From assembly GCA_934097085.1 (NCBI GenBank), contig CAKONK010000009.1:7454-71453 (forward strand): a DNA stretch of 64,000 bases, read 5' to 3'. Every line of letters starts with the position of its first letter. The first letter of the stretch is position 1. Origin of the DNA: an uncultured Bacilli bacterium (GTDB lineage Bacteria; Bacillota_I; Bacilli_A; RF39; UBA660). Below, piece after piece: positions 61,519 to 64,000 of this stretch. Below the pieces are notes generated by a model. It saw nothing but the letters and a program-made list of their open reading frames with translations. It made no database searches and had not been told where the DNA came from. Made by a program: the position numbers and the translations under genes.

Positions 61519-62238
61519 ATGAAAGTAATGAAAAAGTTAGTAGTAATTATACCGGTTATATTATTAATTAGTTTGTCTATCTACATTGGTATAACATATT
61601 TTAATATTGGTAAGTATGATGACTATTACATAAATAATACTGTACCTGTTATGAAAGAGGAATATATCGAGCAAATTACCTCTTTAAAAGAAAAGTATAA
61701 TAATAAAGACGTAGTGGGTACAATTGCAATTGAAAATACTGATTTTAATACAGTAGTAATGCAAGGAAATGATAATTCATATTATTTAAATCATTTACCA
61801 GATAAAACTTATAATATAAATGGTTCAATATTTTTAGATTATAGAGTTAATATTGATAAAAGTGATAAATTACTTATATTTGGACATAGTTCACCAAGTT
61901 ATTTTTTACCTATTATGATAATTGAAAATTATAAAGATGAAGATTATTATAAAGAACATAAATATATTTATTTATCTTCGATTAAAGAAGTAAAAAAATA
62001 TGAAGTATTTTCTGTTTTCGTTGAAACTTCAGATTGGTCCTATATGAATTTAAATTATGCAAGTAAAGATGAATATTTAAAACACTTACAAAATTTAAAA
62101 AGTAAATCATTTTATGATACAGGAGTTGAGGTAAATAATAATGATAAAATTTTAATTATGCAAACTTGTTCAAATATGAAAGAATATAGTAAGTATCCTA
62201 AAAAATATATGCTTGTTATAGCAAAAGAAGTAAAATAA
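61519..62238 (+). CDS. Class B-like sortase
   Basis: 239 residues. An N-terminal anchor helix (LVVIIPVILLISLSIYIGIT), then the sortase beta-barrel: DVVGTIAIENTDFNTVVMQG, NGSIFLDYRVN, LLIFGHSSP with the catalytic His and LIMQTCSN with the catalytic Cys. The expected catalytic Arg seems to be Lys in the last strand (KKYMLVIAKE). Class B-type His and Cys contexts. It would attach proteins to cell-wall precursors; the substrate motif is not evident in the neighbours. AAAAGGAAAG supports the ATG at 61519, although 61528 is also possible. Confidence 0.85.
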   Translation: MKVMKKLVVIIPVILLISLSIYIGITYFNIGKYDDYYINNTVPVMKEEYIEQITSLKEKYNNKDVVGTIAIENTDFNTVVMQGNDNSYYLNHLPDKTYNINGSIFLDYRVNIDKSDKLLIFGHSSPSYFLPIMIIENYKDEDYYKEHKYIYLSSIKEVKKYEVFSVFVETSDWSYMNLNYASKDEYLKHLQNLKSKSFYDTGVEVNNNDKILIMQTCSNMKEYSKYPKKYMLVIAKEVK

Positions 62239-62268
62239 CTAAATTTCCAAAATTTGGTTATTTTTTTG
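62234..62268 (+). terminator. Terminator of the sortase gene
   Basis: AATAACTAAATTT and AAATTTGGTTATT (one G-T pair), then a T-run; it overlaps the stop region. Confidence 0.8.
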
Positions 62269-62313
62269 TATATTTTTTTTTGATTTTCCTATAATACTAA
62301 TATGAAAAAATTG

Positions 62314-62342
62314 TTGACATACATAACAAGGTATGGTAGTAT
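62314..62342 (+). promoter_or_regulatory. SigA promoter of the vWA adhesin gene
   Basis: TTGACA (62314-62319), 17-base spacer, TAGTAT (62337-62342). Confidence 0.75.
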
Positions 62343-62369
62343 AAGGAACTATCAGGAGGTTTTTGGTTT

Positions 62370-64000
62370 ATGAAGAAACTAAAATATTTTTTTGCTAGTG
62401 CAATCGTTCTTGTTGCAGTAGCTGTTTCAACTATTGTTTTTGCAGAATATAAAGAACAGAAAGGTGATTTAAGAGTAGGTAATACTATAAGCAACAAAAA
62501 CGTTTCTGTAAATGCTGGTAGTAGCAATTTAATTAATGATGGAGATGTTAAAGTTGTTAAAACAGTAAGTAAAACAGATACTGATGGAGTTTACAATGTT
62601 AAATTTGATATTTCAGCTAAAGAAAAAGAAAATACAAAAACAACTCCAATATATGCAGTTGTAGCATTCGATAATTCTGGAAGTATGATTTGTGATTCTG
62701 CAAAAGGATCTTATGCATATTCAAAAGCTGATGCTGAAAAAATGACTAGAAATTATAATTATAATTATAATAAAAGAGAAAATCTTAATTACTATTTTGA
62801 AGAGTATAAATCTGCTTTAGGAGATAATACATCAGTTTATTGTACAAAATATACTGAAGAACCTAATGGTTGGTTTAGTACTGAGTTAGTTAAAATTGAT
62901 GGCGAAGTTGTCTTAAAAGATAAATGGGAAAGTGCTGTTAATGGTGCTAAAGCATTTACAAGTGAAATCTTAAGTATTGATTCATCAAAAATAAGTTATG
63001 TTCCATTTGCATCTTCTGCACAGACTGCTTCAAAATGGTATGCAAATGGTGATACTATACCTTCATCAGTTTATAGTCATCCAGTAGGAGCAACAAATTT
63101 ATCTGATGCAATTAATAAAGCTTACAATAAATTAAGTGAAAGAACTATTCCAACAAATGCTAAAAAAATTATAATTGTTATTTCTGATGGTGAGCCAACT
63201 GAACCTGGAAATTATCCAATTCAAAGTGCTAAAGATTCTGCTAATAAAGCAAAAAAAGCTGGTATTAAGATTTATTCTATTGGCTATGCAGTTGCTAAAG
63301 ATAGTACTGCAGCAAACGTTCTAGAGAATGTTTCATCAAATTCTGCTAATGATACAACTAATTATAGTTTTTTAGCAGGACAAGATAATGTAAGTGATAT
63401 TTTTAAAAAACTTGCTACAGATATTACTACAGTTTATGCTAAAGATGCTACATTAACTGATACAATTGGTGGAAGCTTTAAATTTACAAGTTCTAATGAT
63501 AATGTAAAAGTTAATGGTCAAAATGTTAGTTTTTCAATTGATAAATTAACTAGACAAACACAATCATTCTCATTTAATATTACAATTGATGATGAAAATA
63601 TTACTGAAGATGGTTGGTATCCAACTAATGATGGATTTAACTTAACATATACTGATGTTTATGGTAATTCTCAAAAAATTACTTCACCAGAGGACCCAGA
63701 GGTATATTGGGTTGCAAAAAGATATGATTACAAAATTGAATATTACTATGATGGACAAATTGATAATACTTTAACTGAACCTGGTAAAGATGTTAAAGGT
63801 AAAGAAATCATTGTAAGTGAAGAAAGTATTAATAATAATACTAAAGAAGGTTATTCATTAACAAGTGTTAATCCTTCTACAAGAAAAATTGTAATTTCTT
63901 CATCTGAGGAAAATGTAATTAGAGTATATTATGAAAGAAATTCATATGATTATGAAGTACATTATTTCTTTAATGGTAATGAAGATGAATCATTAATTGA
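62370..64000 (+). CDS. vWA/MucBP-type surface adhesin (C-terminus cut by window edge)
   Basis: The frame runs from an ATG at 62370 (AGGAGG at 62354-62359) to the window end without a stop, about 543 residues. Signal peptide (ends STIVFA), then a von Willebrand A domain (about 85-360): MIDAS residues in VVAFDNSGSMICDS, a Thr in VGATNLSDAI and an Asp in IIVISDGEPTEPG, all intact. An Ig-like region (LTDTIGGSFKFTSSNDN) follows. From about residue 455, MucBP-like repeats begin: YDYKIEYYYDGQIDN and SYDYEVHYFFNGNED. This is the layout of pilus-tip or mucin-binding adhesins, and a wall anchor would be expected at the missing end. The sortase gene just upstream is the probable partner. Confidence 0.85.
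   Translation, partial: MKKLKYFFASAIVLVAVAVSTIVFAEYKEQKGDLRVGNTISNKNVSVNAGSSNLINDGDVKVVKTVSKTDTDGVYNVKFDISAKEKENTKTTPIYAVVAFDNSGSMICDSAKGSYAYSKADAEKMTRNYNYNYNKRENLNYYFEEYKSALGDNTSVYCTKYTEEPNGWFSTELVKIDGEVVLKDKWESAVNGAKAFTSEILSIDSSKISYVPFASSAQTASKWYANGDTIPSSVYSHPVGATNLSDAINKAYNKLSERTIPTNAKKIIIVISDGEPTEPGNYPIQSAKDSANKAKKAGIKIYSIGYAVAKDSTAANVLENVSSNSANDTTNYSFLAGQDNVSDIFKKLATDITTVYAKDATLTDTIGGSFKFTSSNDNVKVNGQNVSFSIDKLTRQTQSFSFNITIDDENITEDGWYPTNDGFNLTYTDVYGNSQKITSPEDPEVYWVAKRYDYKIEYYYDGQIDNTLTEPGKDVKGKEIIVSEESINNNTKEGYSLTSVNPSTRKIVISSSEENVIRVYYERNSYDYEVHYFFNGNEDESLI

Overview
The window is AT-rich bacterial chromosome with a standard genetic code: TGA is used as a stop (for example after metK and after the AMP-binding enzyme) and Trp is TGG. 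T-box leaders on valS and trpS, a SAM-I riboswitch on metK, a CIRCE operator before hsp20, SUF genes with SufU, AddAB and AGGAGG ribosome binding sites all point to a low-GC Firmicute. Reduced enzymes, many secreted proteins anchored by one C-terminal helix, and a dockerin suggest an uncultured gut Bacilli lineage of the RF39 type. That placement is inference.

Layout. 1-1661 (minus): a cut-off lytic transglycosylase-like protein and two small genes. 1750-6141 (plus): a possible structured RNA, then sufC, a short sufD-like gene, sufS, sufU and a ClpX-like protein without a Walker A motif. 6170-6860: a type I toxin-antitoxin locus plus a second antitoxin-type RNA without a toxin. 6907-9671: T-box and valS. 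9668-13952 (minus): a solitary tyrosine recombinase and three unassigned genes, possibly a small island. 14031-20289: CIRCE-hsp20, ABC exporter, RNase R, secreted nuclease, ZIP transporter. 20549-24848: DinD, then a secreted glucosaminidase with a C-terminal dockerin followed by a membrane-anchored cohesin-like protein. 24917-31477: an M3-like peptidase, a kinase-like protein, and a MarR regulator with a heterodimeric ABC exporter. 31494-34683: T-box trpS, a second cohesin-like membrane protein, SAM-I metK. 34809-47844: phosphatase, ABC-F protein, unknown gene, AMP-binding enzyme, degenerate histidine kinase with receiver domain, AddB, AddA. 47868-54676: orphan substrate-binding protein, a secreted protein, three helical-repeat genes, a degenerate metallophosphoesterase and a CPBP protease. 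54794-64000: a cell-surface locus with a membrane-anchored exported protein, a 1568-residue Cys-rich protein, a C39-like peptidase, a class B-like sortase and a vWA/MucBP adhesin cut by the window end.

Most notable: an adjacent dockerin/cohesin gene pair that could hold a peptidoglycan hydrolase on the cell surface; the 54.8-64 kb surface locus; a SUF operon with a half-size SufB/D protein and no sufB; a type I toxin-antitoxin module with a duplicated antitoxin; and repeated loss of catalytic residues in well-known enzyme folds. Three genes have a -10 hexamer six bases before the ATG, suggesting leaderless mRNAs. No tRNA, rRNA, CRISPR array or insertion sequence was seen.
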